Below are positions 29,758 to 38,429 of a stretch of 64,000 nt of DNA, piece after piece. A model generated the notes under the pieces. It made no database searches, was not told the DNA's origin, and was given only the letters and a program-made list of their open reading frames with translations. A program made the translations under genes and the position numbers. Position 1 is the stretch's first letter; each line of letters begins with the position of its first letter. The DNA comes from Comamonadaceae bacterium (GTDB taxonomy: Bacteria; Pseudomonadota; Gammaproteobacteria; Burkholderiales; Burkholderiaceae_C): NCBI GenBank assembly GCA_027490925.1, contig JAIXXF010000034.1, positions 62,001-126,000 on the forward strand. Direction: 5' to 3'.

Positions 29758-30549
29758 TCAACTCAATTCGTTGCGGTAGTGGTGGGTGGCGGTGTGGTAC
29801 AGCCCGCGGCGCAATTCCATAGGCACATCGTTGTAGGTGTAGGCGACGCGTTCAACGCTCAGCAGCGGTGTGCCGGCCGGCACCCTGAGCAGCGTGCTTT
29901 GGTTGGGGTCCGGCAAAACAGCCCGTATTTTTTCCTCAGCGCGAACCATACGGACGCCGAATTCCGATTCGAACATGGCGTACATCGGGCCGCGGTGCTC
30001 GCTGAGGCGGTCTGCCGTCAAGCCTTTGAACGGACCGCCAGGCAGCCAGAGGTCCTCAAGGATGGTGGGGGTTCCAGCGAAAGACAGCACCCGCCCAACC
30101 TGGAGCACCGGGTCGCCGGTTCGCAAGCCAAGGGCCCGCGCGACATCGGCCGACGCGCGTTGGCGCCGACAATCCACGATACGGCGTTCAGCCGGCCCTT
30201 CACTGTTCACATCGCCGGTGTCTGGGATGAGTTTCAAAAACCTGTACTGGACCTGGCGCTCTGCGTGGGTGGCCACAAACGTGCCTTTGCCCTGCCGGCG
30301 TTGCACCAAATTTTCGGCGGCGAGCTCGTCAATGGCTTTTCTGACCGTGCCCTGGCTGACGCGGTAGCGTGCCGCCAATTCCATCTCGCTGGGAATGGCC
30401 TCGCCAGGCTTCCACTCCCCGGCTTGGAGACTTTGCAGAATCAGGCTCTTTATTTGCTGGTACAGCGGGCTGAATGCCGGTGTGACCGACGCCGCAGGCT
30501 CGCCAGTCAAGGGGCTTGGTTCGGACGGCACAGAGGGGTTCGAAGACAT
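29758..30549 (-). CDS. GntR-family transcriptional regulator (HutC/UTRA type)
   Basis: This 263-residue regulator has an N-terminal winged helix at about residues 27-95 (SPLYQQIKSLILQSLQAGEW, then RYRVSQGTVRKAIDELAAEN). A UTRA effector domain of the HutC subfamily follows at about residues 110-255. The N-terminal 25 residues are a Pro/Ser-rich tail. It sits between the sdh operon and divergent mdh, as in many Burkholderiales, suggesting control of TCA-cycle genes. The palindrome at 30708-30719 is a candidate operator. The effector is unknown. Confidence 0.92.
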   Translation of the reverse strand: MSSNPSVPSEPSPLTGEPAASVTPAFSPLYQQIKSLILQSLQAGEWKPGEAIPSEMELAARYRVSQGTVRKAIDELAAENLVQRRQGKGTFVATHAERQVQYRFLKLIPDTGDVNSEGPAERRIVDCRRQRASADVARALGLRTGDPVLQVGRVLSFAGTPTILEDLWLPGGPFKGLTADRLSEHRGPMYAMFESEFGVRMVRAEEKIRAVLPDPNQSTLLRVPAGTPLLSVERVAYTYNDVPMELRRGLYHTATHHYRNELS

Positions 30550-30707
30550 GACGCTGACAGGTTGGGGCGTGCGATGAAAGCCGTGGCTAAACCTTGAGGA
30601 AGGTGCGAAAGAACCATTGACACAAACGCGGTAGATGCCACCGTTGAAGAGCGCTTGGGGCGTCTGAAGCGTCGACCCGATGCATGATGCCAGTGTATGA
30701 AATCATA
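30550..30707. other. Non-coding gap between gntR and the mdh control region
   Basis: I see no gene here. It must hold the gntR promoter on the minus strand and part of the mdh upstream region; I could not pick a convincing gntR promoter by eye. Confidence 0.5.
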
Positions 30708-30719
30708 TCTTATATAAGA
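30708..30719. promoter_or_regulatory. Perfect 12-bp palindrome, candidate GntR operator
   Basis: TCTTATATAAGA is a perfect palindrome in an AT-rich patch. It overlaps a direct repeat of ATAAGAC (30714-30720 and 30721-30727). It ends 11 bp before the mdh -35 box and lies in the only intergenic space between gntR and mdh. Binding by the neighbouring GntR protein is inferred from position and symmetry. Confidence 0.5.
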
Positions 30720-30730
30720 CATAAGACAAA

Positions 30731-30760
30731 TTGACGCTTAGGGGTTTTCGTCGCTAAAAT
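30731..30760 (+). promoter_or_regulatory. Sigma-70 promoter of mdh
   Basis: TTGACG at 30731-30736 and TAAAAT at 30755-30760 are separated by 18 bp, a good sigma-70 match. Transcription would start near 30767, leaving an untranslated leader of about 80 nt before the mdh ATG at 30849. Confidence 0.6.
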
Positions 30761-30848
30761 TGCATGAAAGTCGATGCCGCTGGGAACAACTTTTTTTCCT
30801 CGGCCCGTGCCCATTTTCGAACCTGTCTCAAACCATTTGGAGTCTCCC

Positions 30849-31835
30849 ATGAGCAAGAAGCCCGTCCGTGTCGCCGTTACCGGTGCCGCAGGTCAAATTG
30901 GTTATGCCCTGCTGTTCCGCATCGCCTCGGGTGAAATGCTGGGCAAGGACCAGCCGGTCATCTTGCAGTTGCTGGAGATCCCTGACGAGAAGGCTCAGAA
31001 CGCGCTGAAGGGCGTGATCATGGAACTTGATGATTGCGCGTTTCCCCTGCTGGCAGGCATCGAAGCCCACAGTGACCCTTTGACCGCTTTCAAGGACACC
31101 GACTACGCACTGCTGGTGGGTGCCCGTCCCCGCGGCCCTGGCATGGAGCGCGCCGACCTGCTCGCAGCCAACGCCCAGATCTTCACGGCCCAAGGCAAGG
31201 CGCTGAATAAGGTTGCCAGTCGCAACGTCAAGGTGTTGGTCGTTGGTAACCCCGCGAACACCAACGCCTACATCGCCATGAAGTCGGCCCCCGACCTGCC
31301 CGCCAAGAACTTCACTGCCATGCTGCGTCTGGATCACAACCGTGCGGCCAGTCAAATCGCCGCCAAGACCGGCAAGCCGGTGGCATCCATCGAGAAGCTG
31401 GCGGTGTGGGGCAACCACTCGCCCACCATGTACGCGGACTACCGCTTCGCGACCATTGACGGCGCGTCGGTCAAGGACATGATCAACGACGACGTCTGGA
31501 ACCGCGACGTATTCCTGCCGACCGTCGGCAAGCGCGGTGCAGCAATCATCGCCGGCAGGGGTGTGTCGTCCGACGCTTCGGCCGCCAACGCCGCCATCGA
31601 CCACATGCGCGACTGGGCCCTGGGCACCAACGGCAAATGGGTCACCATGGGTGTGCCCTCGAATGGCGAATACGGCATCCCTAAAGAGGTCGTGTTCGGC
31701 TACCCCGTGACCTGCGCCAACGGCGAGTACACGCTGGTCAAGGACTTGCCGATCGACGCGTTCTCACAGGAGTGCATCAACAAGACCTTGGCAGAGTTGC
31801 AAGGCGAACAAGACGGCGTAAAGCACTTGCTGTAA
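30849..31835 (+). CDS. mdh: Malate dehydrogenase (NAD)
   Basis: Mdh interconverts malate and oxaloacetate. The 328-residue product belongs to the cytosolic-type malate dehydrogenases found in Burkholderiales: [20 protein letters not shown] is the NAD site, [15 protein letters not shown] the mobile loop, [15 protein letters not shown] the NAD contact, and [13 protein letters not shown] contains the catalytic histidine. I start at the ATG at 30849, which has GGAG 7 bases upstream. It is divergent from gntR and 9 bp from the CitE-like gene. Confidence 0.97.
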   Translation: MSKKPVRVAVTGAAGQIGYALLFRIASGEMLGKDQPVILQLLEIPDEKAQNALKGVIMELDDCAFPLLAGIEAHSDPLTAFKDTDYALLVGARPRGPGMERADLLAANAQIFTAQGKALNKVASRNVKVLVVGNPANTNAYIAMKSAPDLPAKNFTAMLRLDHNRAASQIAAKTGKPVASIEKLAVWGNHSPTMYADYRFATIDGASVKDMINDDVWNRDVFLPTVGKRGAAIIAGRGVSSDASAANAAIDHMRDWALGTNGKWVTMGVPSNGEYGIPKEVVFGYPVTCANGEYTLVKDLPIDAFSQECINKTLAELQGEQDGVKHLL

Positions 31836-31844
31836 GCGGCGACC

Positions 31845-32870
31845 ATGCCCGGCCACCCCCGCGACGTCCTTCTCGGTGCCCAGGCGGGGGCGGTCCGGTT
31901 GCCGGTGTGTGACCACTACAGCGGCGTTGAGGCCCGAATGCGCAAAAGCCTGCAGTTGCAGGCCGAGATGACGGAGGAGTTCGGGGGGTGTGTTTTCGAC
32001 GTGACCCTCGACTGCGAGGACGGCGCCCCAGTCGGTGGTGAGGCCGACCATGCCGCAATGGTGGTGGAACTCGCCTCGAACGCAGCTGCTGCAGCCCGCG
32101 TGGCTGTGCGGGTGCATGCGGTCGATCACCCGGCATTCGATTCCGATGTGGCCACCATCGTCGGGACCCTCACAGACCGGTTGGCACATGTGATGGTGCC
32201 CAAGGTCGAGACGGTGGCCGATGTTGAGCGAGCTGAAGCCGCGTTGTGCGCAGCAGGCGCAACGCGAGTCCCTCTGCACGTGCTCATTGAATCGCCTGCG
32301 GCCGTGCATCAGGCCCACGCTCTGGCCGCGCGCCCCTCGGTGACATCAATCAGTTTTGGGCTGATGGACTTCGTGTCTGCCCACGGTGGGGCCATTCCCT
32401 CCAGTGCAATGGGGGCACGACCCGACGTCGATGGCATCGACCAATTCACTCACCCACTGGTGTTGCGCGCCAAACTGGCGATTTCGTCGGCCTGCCACGC
32501 GCATGGCAAGGTGCCCTCCCACTGCGTGGTCACGGAATTCGCCGACAGCGCGGCCATGGAGGCTGCGGCCCGCCGCGCCGCCCGGCTGCTGGGCTACACG
32601 CGGATGTGGAGCATCCACCCAGCGCAGATCCGCCCCATCTTGGCCGCTTTCGCCCCCGATGCGCGAGAGGTGGATGAAGCGGCAACGATTTTGTCGGCGG
32701 CGGAACGGTCTGACTGGGCGCCCGTGAGCGTGAAAGGTCGATTGCACGACCGCGCCAGTTACCGTTTCCACTGGCAGGTGCTGGAGCGCGCTTGGCGAAC
32801 CGGCGGTCAGCTCCCGAGCGAGATGGCTCGCTTTTTCCAACCCACATCCCCTGGCAGTGACCGGCATTGA
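31845..32870 (+). CDS. HpcH/HpaI aldolase/citrate lyase family protein (CitE-like)
   Basis: This 341-residue TIM-barrel protein resembles CitE and malyl/beta-methylmalyl-CoA lyases. FDVTLDCEDGAP holds the metal-binding acid, PKVETVADVERAEAAL the second acidic ligand, LHVLIESPAAVHQAHALA the glutamate, and ISFGLMDFVSAHGG the substrate loop. WSIHPAQIRPILAAF is the typical C-terminal strand. It follows mdh by 9 bp, so it is probably co-transcribed. The substrate is probably a CoA thioester or an alpha-keto acid, but this is not visible in the sequence. Confidence 0.87.
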   Translation: MPGHPRDVLLGAQAGAVRLPVCDHYSGVEARMRKSLQLQAEMTEEFGGCVFDVTLDCEDGAPVGGEADHAAMVVELASNAAAAARVAVRVHAVDHPAFDSDVATIVGTLTDRLAHVMVPKVETVADVERAEAALCAAGATRVPLHVLIESPAAVHQAHALAARPSVTSISFGLMDFVSAHGGAIPSSAMGARPDVDGIDQFTHPLVLRAKLAISSACHAHGKVPSHCVVTEFADSAAMEAAARRAARLLGYTRMWSIHPAQIRPILAAFAPDAREVDEAATILSAAERSDWAPVSVKGRLHDRASYRFHWQVLERAWRTGGQLPSEMARFFQPTSPGSDRH

Positions 32871-32916
32871 ACGCCGGACAGCAGCCCCTACGGACCACCC
32901 CACTGTAAAGAGACTC

Positions 32917-33612
32917 ATGAAACACACACTCGCCTGCCTGTTGCTGCTGGCTTTGTCAGCAGCGGCGTTTGCACAAACCACTGCCCCGAGCAAGTCGGCG
33001 GCATCTGCCCCCAAAGCGGCGACCGCTCCTGCGAAGGACGCCGCCGCCAAGGGCCCGGCACAGAAAGCAGGCGACAAGGCGCCGCCAAAGTCCAAAGCCC
33101 AAAGCGCCAGCCGCGCGGACATCAAAAGCACCGCGTCCAGCATGGCGGCTGGCATCGCCGCGGCCGATGCCGCCCTGACGCCCGGTGAGTTGGCGATCGC
33201 CGAACGGGTGCATGTGGGCACGTTGCCGTGCGAATTGGGCACGGTCGTGACCATCGCCGCCGACCCCAAGTCGCCCGGGCACTTTGACGTCACCGCCAAA
33301 GGCGCTCGCTACCGCATGTTGCCGGTGGCGACCAGCACCGGGGCGATCCGCCTCGAAGACCAGCGCGCTGGCGCGGTCTGGCTGCAGTTGGGCAACAAGT
33401 CCATGTTGATGAATCAGAAGCTGGGTCAGCGTCTGGCCGATGAATGCCAGAGCCCGGCCCAGGTGGCCTTGGCACAGACCTTGAAAACCAATCCGGCCCC
33501 CAACTTGCTGGAGACAGCGCCGGCTGCGGCGTCGCCGGTGCGGGCATCACCAGTGCCCGCGGCGGCCGGGGTGGTCTACCCGACGGGGCCGACCCCGCCG
33601 ATGGCGAAGTGA
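32917..33612 (+). CDS. Secreted/periplasmic protein of unknown function
   Basis: This 231-residue protein has a clear signal peptide, MKHTLACLLLLALSAAAFAQ, with cleavage likely after AFA. An Ala/Lys/Ser-rich linker to about residue 85 is followed by a folded domain (VHVGTLPCELGTVVTIAADP through MLMNQKLGQRLADECQ) with two cysteines that could form a disulfide. The tail is Ala/Pro-rich. I do not recognise the domain with confidence. It lies 46 bp after the CitE-like gene and upstream of acnB, separated from acnB by a repeat copy. Confidence 0.8.
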   Translation: MKHTLACLLLLALSAAAFAQTTAPSKSAASAPKAATAPAKDAAAKGPAQKAGDKAPPKSKAQSASRADIKSTASSMAAGIAAADAALTPGELAIAERVHVGTLPCELGTVVTIAADPKSPGHFDVTAKGARYRMLPVATSTGAIRLEDQRAGAVWLQLGNKSMLMNQKLGQRLADECQSPAQVALAQTLKTNPAPNLLETAPAAASPVRASPVPAAAGVVYPTGPTPPMAK

Positions 33613-33674
33613 TGGCCGAGAGCGTCACCGCGCTCTCGGTTGCTGGCGTTGGCCCTCTGTGCGAGGCTGTACAA

Positions 33675-33691
33675 GCTATGATTTATGTAGC
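33675..33691. repeat. Short palindromic repeat core, copy 2, upstream of acnB
   Basis: GCTATGATTTATGTAGC fits GCTAY-N7-RTAGC exactly and is followed by CAAGGGCTAGCCCCGTTTTTG-like sequence. It lies in the 139-bp gap before acnB, inside the likely acnB promoter or leader region. Confidence 0.65.
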
Positions 33692-33751
33692 ATGTTAATC
33701 AGGTATCGCAAGGGCTAGCCCCGTTTTTGATTGTTTTTTTGGAGAAAAGCC

Positions 33752-36349
33752 ATGTCAACGACCTTTTTGCAGTCCTACCGTGCCCACGCGGCCGAACGCG
33801 CCGCCTTGGGCATCCCGCCGCTGCCGCTGTCGGCCGAGCAGACCGGTGAAGTCATTGAGCTGCTGAAAAACCCGCCCGCAGGCGAAGACGCGTTTTTGTT
33901 GGATCTGCTGACCCACCGCGTGCCGCCGGGCGTGGACGATGCCGCCAAAGTCAAAGCCAGTTTCTTGGCCGCCGTGGCCCACGGGGACCTGAAGGTCGGT
34001 TTGGTGTCCAAAGCCAAGGCTACAGAGTTGCTCGGCACCATGGTGGGTGGCTACAACGTGCACCCGCTGATCGAACTGTTGGACGATGCAGAAGTTGCCG
34101 GCGTTGCAGCGGAAGGGCTGAAGAAGACGCTGTTGATGTTCGACTTCTTCAACGACGTCGCTGAAAAAGCCAAAGCGGGCAATGCCAAGGCCAAGGAAGT
34201 GATGCAGAGCTGGGCCGACGCCGAGTGGTTCACCAGCCGCCCCGAAGTGGCCAAGACCATCACCGTCACCGTGTTCAAGGTGCCGGGCGAAACCAACACC
34301 GATGATCTGTCGCCCGCGCCAGATGCCTGGAGCCGCCCAGACATCCCGCTGCACTACCTGGCCATGCTCAAGAACACCCGCCCGGATGCGGCGTTCAAGC
34401 CCGAGGAAGACGGCAAGCGCGGTCCGATGCAGTTCATCGACGACCTGAAGAAGAAGGGCCACTTGGTGGCCTATGTGGGCGACGTGGTGGGTACCGGCTC
34501 CAGCCGCAAGTCCGCCACCAACTCGGTGATCTGGGCCACGGGCCAGGACATCCCGTTTGTGCCCAACAAGCGGTTCGGCGGCGTGACGCTGGGTGGCAAG
34601 ATCGCGCCAATTTTCTTCAACACCCAGGAAGACTCGGGCTCGCTGCCGATCGAGGTCGATGTGTCCAAGCTTGAGATGGGCGATGTGGTGGACATCATGC
34701 CCTACGACGGCAAGATCATGAAGGGTGGCGCCACGCTGGCAGAGTTCAAGCTCAAGAGCGATGTGCTGTTCGAGGAGGTGCGCGCTGGTGGCCGACTCAA
34801 CCTCATCATTGGCCGCTCGCTCACCGCCAAGGCGCGTGAGTTCCTGGGGCTGCCCGCCTCCACGCTGTTCCGTTTGCCGTCGGCACCCGCTGAGACCAAA
34901 GCCGGTTTCACCCTGGCGCAAAAGATGGTCGGCCGAGCCGTGGGCCTGCCAGAAGGCCAGGGCGTGCGCCCCGGCACTTACTGCGAGCCCAAGATGACCA
35001 CTGTTGGGTCGCAAGACACGACCGGCCCGATGACCCGGGACGAGCTGAAAGACCTGGCCTGTCTCGGCTTCAGTGCAGACCTCGTGATGCAGTCGTTCTG
35101 CCACACCGCTGCATACCCCAAGCCAGTCGACGTGAAGACCCACCGCGAATTGCCCGCATTCATCAGCAACCGTGGCGGCGTGGCCCTGCGCCCGGGCGAC
35201 GGCGTGATCCACTCTTGGCTGAACCGTCTATTGTTGCCAGACACTGTGGGGACTGGTGGCGACTCGCACACCCGCTTCCCCATCGGCATTTCGTTCCCCG
35301 CTGGGTCCGGTTTGGTCGCTTTCGGTGCCGCCACTGGCGTGATGCCGCTGGACATGCCCGAGTCGGTGTTGGTGCGATTCAAAGGCGAGATGCAGCCCGG
35401 TGTCACCTTGCGTGATTTGGTGCACGCCATTCCGCTGTACGCCATAAAGGCCGGTTTGTTGACCGTGGCCAAAGCCGGCAAAAAGAACGTGTTTTCAGGC
35501 CGCATTCTGGAAATCGAGGGCCTGCCGGACCTGAAGGTCGAGCAGGCGTTTGAACTGTCTGACGCGTCTGCCGAGCGTTCTGCTGCCGGTTGCACCATCA
35601 AACTCAATCCCGAGCCGATCAAGGAATACCTCACCAGCAACGTCGTGCTGATGAAGAACATGATTGCCGACGGCTACGCCGACAAGCGCACGCTGGAGCG
35701 CCGCATCCAAAAGGTGGAGGCCTGGTTGGCCAAACCCCACCTGCTGGAGGCCGACAAAGACGCCGAATACGCGGCGGTCATTGAGATCGATCTGGCCGAC
35801 ATCAAGGAGCCCATCCTGTGCTGCCCCAACGACCCGGACGACGCCAAGACCCTGTCTGAGGTGGCCGGTACCAAGATCGACGAGGCCTTCATCGGCTCAT
35901 GCATGACCAACATTGGTCACTTCCGCGCCGCAGCCAAGCTGCTGGGTGGTCAGCGCGACATCCCGGTCAAGTTGTGGGTTGCCCCGCCGACCAAGATGGA
36001 CGAGAGCGAACTCATCAAAGAAGGCCACTACGCCGCCTTTGGCACCGCAGGGGCCCGGACCGAAATGCCCGGCTGCTCACTGTGCATGGGCAACCAGGCG
36101 CAGGTTCGTGAAGGCGCGACTGTGGTTTCCACCAGCACCCGTAACTTCCCCAACCGCCTCGGCAAGAACACCAATGTGTTCTTGGCGTCGGCCGAGCTGG
36201 CGGCCATCGCCTCCAAGCTGGGCAAGATTCCGACTGTGGCCGAGTACCACGCCGCCATGGGCGTCATCAACCAGGACAACGCCAGCGTGTACAAGTACCT
36301 GAACTTCGACCAGATCCAGGAGTACAAGGACAACGCCGCCACCGTCTGA
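33752..36349 (+). CDS. acnB: Aconitate hydratase B
   Basis: AcnB isomerises citrate to isocitrate and in some bacteria also binds mRNA when its iron-sulfur cluster is lost. The 865-residue product has the B-type order: an N-terminal HEAT-like domain, then the swivel domain ([20 protein letters not shown]), then the catalytic domains. Cluster cysteines lie in [16 protein letters not shown] and [37 protein letters not shown] is the active-site block. The ATG at 33752 has GGAG upstream. It ends before a strong terminator. Confidence 0.98.
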   Translation: MSTTFLQSYRAHAAERAALGIPPLPLSAEQTGEVIELLKNPPAGEDAFLLDLLTHRVPPGVDDAAKVKASFLAAVAHGDLKVGLVSKAKATELLGTMVGGYNVHPLIELLDDAEVAGVAAEGLKKTLLMFDFFNDVAEKAKAGNAKAKEVMQSWADAEWFTSRPEVAKTITVTVFKVPGETNTDDLSPAPDAWSRPDIPLHYLAMLKNTRPDAAFKPEEDGKRGPMQFIDDLKKKGHLVAYVGDVVGTGSSRKSATNSVIWATGQDIPFVPNKRFGGVTLGGKIAPIFFNTQEDSGSLPIEVDVSKLEMGDVVDIMPYDGKIMKGGATLAEFKLKSDVLFEEVRAGGRLNLIIGRSLTAKAREFLGLPASTLFRLPSAPAETKAGFTLAQKMVGRAVGLPEGQGVRPGTYCEPKMTTVGSQDTTGPMTRDELKDLACLGFSADLVMQSFCHTAAYPKPVDVKTHRELPAFISNRGGVALRPGDGVIHSWLNRLLLPDTVGTGGDSHTRFPIGISFPAGSGLVAFGAATGVMPLDMPESVLVRFKGEMQPGVTLRDLVHAIPLYAIKAGLLTVAKAGKKNVFSGRILEIEGLPDLKVEQAFELSDASAERSAAGCTIKLNPEPIKEYLTSNVVLMKNMIADGYADKRTLERRIQKVEAWLAKPHLLEADKDAEYAAVIEIDLADIKEPILCCPNDPDDAKTLSEVAGTKIDEAFIGSCMTNIGHFRAAAKLLGGQRDIPVKLWVAPPTKMDESELIKEGHYAAFGTAGARTEMPGCSLCMGNQAQVREGATVVSTSTRNFPNRLGKNTNVFLASAELAAIASKLGKIPTVAEYHAAMGVINQDNASVYKYLNFDQIQEYKDNAATV

Positions 36350-36382
36350 CCCTTGTGGTGGCTGGCACAGCCAAGCTGTCGA

Positions 36383-36406
36383 AGCGGCCCCTGGGCCGCT
36401 TTTTTC
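36383..36406 (+). terminator. Rho-independent terminator of acnB
   Basis: The hairpin AGCGGCCC / GGGCCGCT is followed by a run of T. It starts 34 bp after the acnB stop. Confidence 0.85.
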
Positions 36407-36492
36407 TTGCGCGTTCTTGTGAGAGCCTCCGCCAGGTGAAGCCATCGGGCGCGGAGAAAAGTAAGGGGTACGGACGCGACAAAAAGGCCATT

Positions 36493-36518
36493 AAAAAAGG
36501 GCCCTGAGGCCCTTTTTT
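36493..36518. terminator. Bidirectional terminator between acnB and the leucine-rich protein gene
   Basis: An 11-bp stem, AAAAAAGGGCC / GGCCCTTTTTT with loop CTGA, has an A-run on one side and a T-run on the other, so it can work in both directions. It lies 34 bp after the stop of the minus-strand leucine-rich gene and backs up the acnB terminator. Confidence 0.85.
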
Positions 36519-36552
36519 GAGGTGCTTGGCGTCTAGGCGCCAACGGGAACAT

Positions 36553-37323
36553 TCAGACTGGCAACTGTGGCAGGGCCAATGGCAGGCCTTCGGTCAGACC
36601 ATTCAGCGCCGACAAGGGCAGCAGGGCGGTCACGCTACCAATGACGGGGAGGTCGCTCAGGGTGCTCAGCGGAACAGCGGCCAGCAAGCTGTCAACCGGC
36701 AACGCCGACAACAGGCCACCAACTGGCAGACCGTTCAAGAGGTCGTTCAGGGGCAGGCCATCGGTCAGACCGGCGACGGGCAGCTCGCTCAGCAGGCCGC
36801 TGGAGAGCAGGTCAGTCACGCTGCTGATCAGAGTCGTGCCGGTGGCAACCAGCGGCTCAATCAGGGTCAAGCCGGGGAGGCCGGTCAAGTTGCCAGCCAG
36901 CGGCAGGGCGGTCAAGCCGCTCAGCAAGTCGGCGTCGGCAGAGGCTTCCACTTTCACTTCGGAACCAGCCAAGCCAGACAGCAGGGGCAAGCCTGACAGC
37001 GCGCCAGTCAGGGCTTCCAACAAAGACTCCGTGACCGAGGTGGCGGTGGTCAGCAGTGGGTCGATCAGATCGAGGCCTGGCAGTTCGGGCAGTTGGAGTT
37101 CGTTCGCCGAAGCGGTGAAACTCACTTCGCCCAGGGCGGATGTGGAGGTCACGGTGAGCTCAGGCGCGGTGGAGACCAGATCGGTCAGGGTGCTGATGCT
37201 GGACAGTAATGGCAAATCGGCCAGCAGACCGGACAGATCTGGCACGCCTGGCAGGCCGGCGGGCAGCAATGCGGTCAGGGCGCTCAATGGGGATTTGGAG
37301 GTAGAAACAGTAACAGAGCTCAT
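36553..37323 (-). CDS. Leucine-rich, acidic, repetitive protein of unknown function
   Basis: I do not recognise this 256-residue protein. It is made mostly of Leu, Ser, Thr, Gly, Ala, Pro and Val. It has no Arg, His, Cys, Trp or Tyr, only two Lys, one Phe, and Met only at the start, and is net acidic. Motifs of the type LPxLxxLLxxLP recur throughout. There is one clear internal duplication: LPGLDLIDPL at residues 81-90 matches LPGLTLIEPL at 149-158, each followed by a Ser/Thr-rich stretch. There is no classical signal peptide or lipobox. The gene is monocistronic, bounded by a terminator and a 468-bp upstream gap. A surface, granule-associated or type I-secreted role is possible but unproven. 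Confidence 0.75.
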   Translation of the reverse strand: MSSVTVSTSKSPLSALTALLPAGLPGVPDLSGLLADLPLLSSISTLTDLVSTAPELTVTSTSALGEVSFTASANELQLPELPGLDLIDPLLTTATSVTESLLEALTGALSGLPLLSGLAGSEVKVEASADADLLSGLTALPLAGNLTGLPGLTLIEPLVATGTTLISSVTDLLSSGLLSELPVAGLTDGLPLNDLLNGLPVGGLLSALPVDSLLAAVPLSTLSDLPVIGSVTALLPLSALNGLTEGLPLALPQLPV

Positions 37324-37348
37324 GGGAGACCTTTCGTGGGGCTTTCAA

Positions 37349-37402
37349 ATTGGTTCGGGTAATCACCGATCGGGTAACCACCATTGAACCTAACGAACCA
37401 AT
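37349..37402 (-). promoter_or_regulatory. Structured leader of the leucine-rich gene: inverted repeat enclosing two direct repeats
   Basis: A 9-bp inverted repeat (ATTGGTTCG at 37349-37357, CGAACCAAT at 37394-37402) encloses two copies of CGGGTAAYCACC (37356-37367 and 37371-37382) spaced 15 bp apart. On the gene's strand this lies 26 to 79 bases before the ATG. It could be an mRNA hairpin or a protein-binding array. Confidence 0.55.
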
Positions 37403-37791
37403 ATTCTAGCGGTAGCGATACGAAAAATAATACTTTTAGACTAGGACGATGCTGGTGAGGGCCGAAAGTTGGCACTTTTTCACACCAGCTGCTAATTGCT
37501 GCCGCGTGGCGTTCACGAGAAATGGGCCACCTTGCCAATGGGCGATCCAGCGTGTCTTCCGCTTGATCGCTGGTCGGAACCCCCTGTTGTGTTCTCGCAT
37601 CGACCAAGGCCGCGCCGGCTGGTGATGGATGACTCTGCATCGGCAACAAGCAGGTCGGGTGCTTTCTTTAAAGTCTGCGAAACGCCCAGCCGCCATGCAC
37701 CAGCCCATCACAGCCAACTTGGTAACATAGCCTTGGAATTCGCAGGTCGCCAAAAGCCCTTCGATCACTCACCCATCCGGCTTTGTTGTCC
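37403..37791. other. Non-coding stretch upstream of the leucine-rich and TonB-like genes
   Basis: I see no convincing gene. An AT-rich patch at about 37403-37440 probably holds the promoter of the leucine-rich gene. The rest must include the TonB-like gene's promoter. Short open frames on both strands here look like chance. Confidence 0.5.
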
Positions 37792-38259
37792 ATGAACACC
37801 CCAAGACCCAACGCGTTGCGCATCACCCTCTTTGCCTGGTTGTTGGCGCTTACGACAATGGCGACCACCACGGTCCTCGCCCAAGACACGGCCAGCGCTG
37901 CCGCCGAGGTCAAATCCAGCCCACGCCGCGTGGTGGTGCGCACCCTGGTCGATGGCAATGGGGCCGTGCAGGCCACCCAGATCCGCGAGAGCAGCGGTAA
38001 TTCACGCTTGGACGAAGAAGCCATGCAGGTGGTGACCCGGTCATGGAAGTTCAGCCCGTTGAAGATCAACGGCAAAGGCGTGGAGGTCTGGGTCAACGTG
38101 CCGATCAATTTTGTACAAGCCACACCCGCACCCGCGCCAGACAAGCCCGATCAAAGCCCTTCAGGCGCTGCGGTGGACGCTGTCCCTGCCAACGGCATGG
38201 CGCCCGCGTCCGCTGAGCCACCCGCCAGCGCCGCGCCTGGATCTGGTGGGGCCGATTGA
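37792..38259 (+). CDS. Periplasmic TonB C-terminal-domain protein
   Basis: This 155-residue protein starts MNTPRPNALRITLFAWLL, with a hydrophobic N-terminal segment that looks like a signal peptide (cleavage near VLAQ), or an anchor. Residues about 44-110 form a TonB C-terminal-type domain: VVVRTLVDGNGAVQATQIRE, then LDEEAMQVVTRSWKFSPLKI and VWVNVPINF. The Pro-rich periplasm-spanning segment of true TonB is absent before the domain; an Ala/Pro tail follows it instead. No ExbBD genes are nearby, so a role in iron uptake is not supported. It is probably a stand-alone periplasmic protein. Confidence 0.82.
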   Translation: MNTPRPNALRITLFAWLLALTTMATTTVLAQDTASAAAEVKSSPRRVVVRTLVDGNGAVQATQIRESSGNSRLDEEAMQVVTRSWKFSPLKINGKGVEVWVNVPINFVQATPAPAPDKPDQSPSGAAVDAVPANGMAPASAEPPASAAPGSGGAD

Positions 38260-38429
38260 GTCATTCCCGACCCTGCCGCAGTGTCCGCCTCACGTCCCGG
38301 CCACATAGGTCTGTTGTTGACGCAGCATGCACATTCAGCCGGCGTGCCCTGCTTTTTGTCCCTAGGCCCGGCCTCGGCCTGGCTTGCAGCCACCTCACTT
38401 GAGCTGGCCATTTCCCCAACGGAGTGACC

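Noticed and set aside
37436-37768. Possible small gene on the minus strand in the gap before the TonB-like gene
   Set aside because: The 110-residue product has no motif, an odd mix of Trp, Arg and Cys, and no clear ribosome site. It looks like chance in non-coding DNA.
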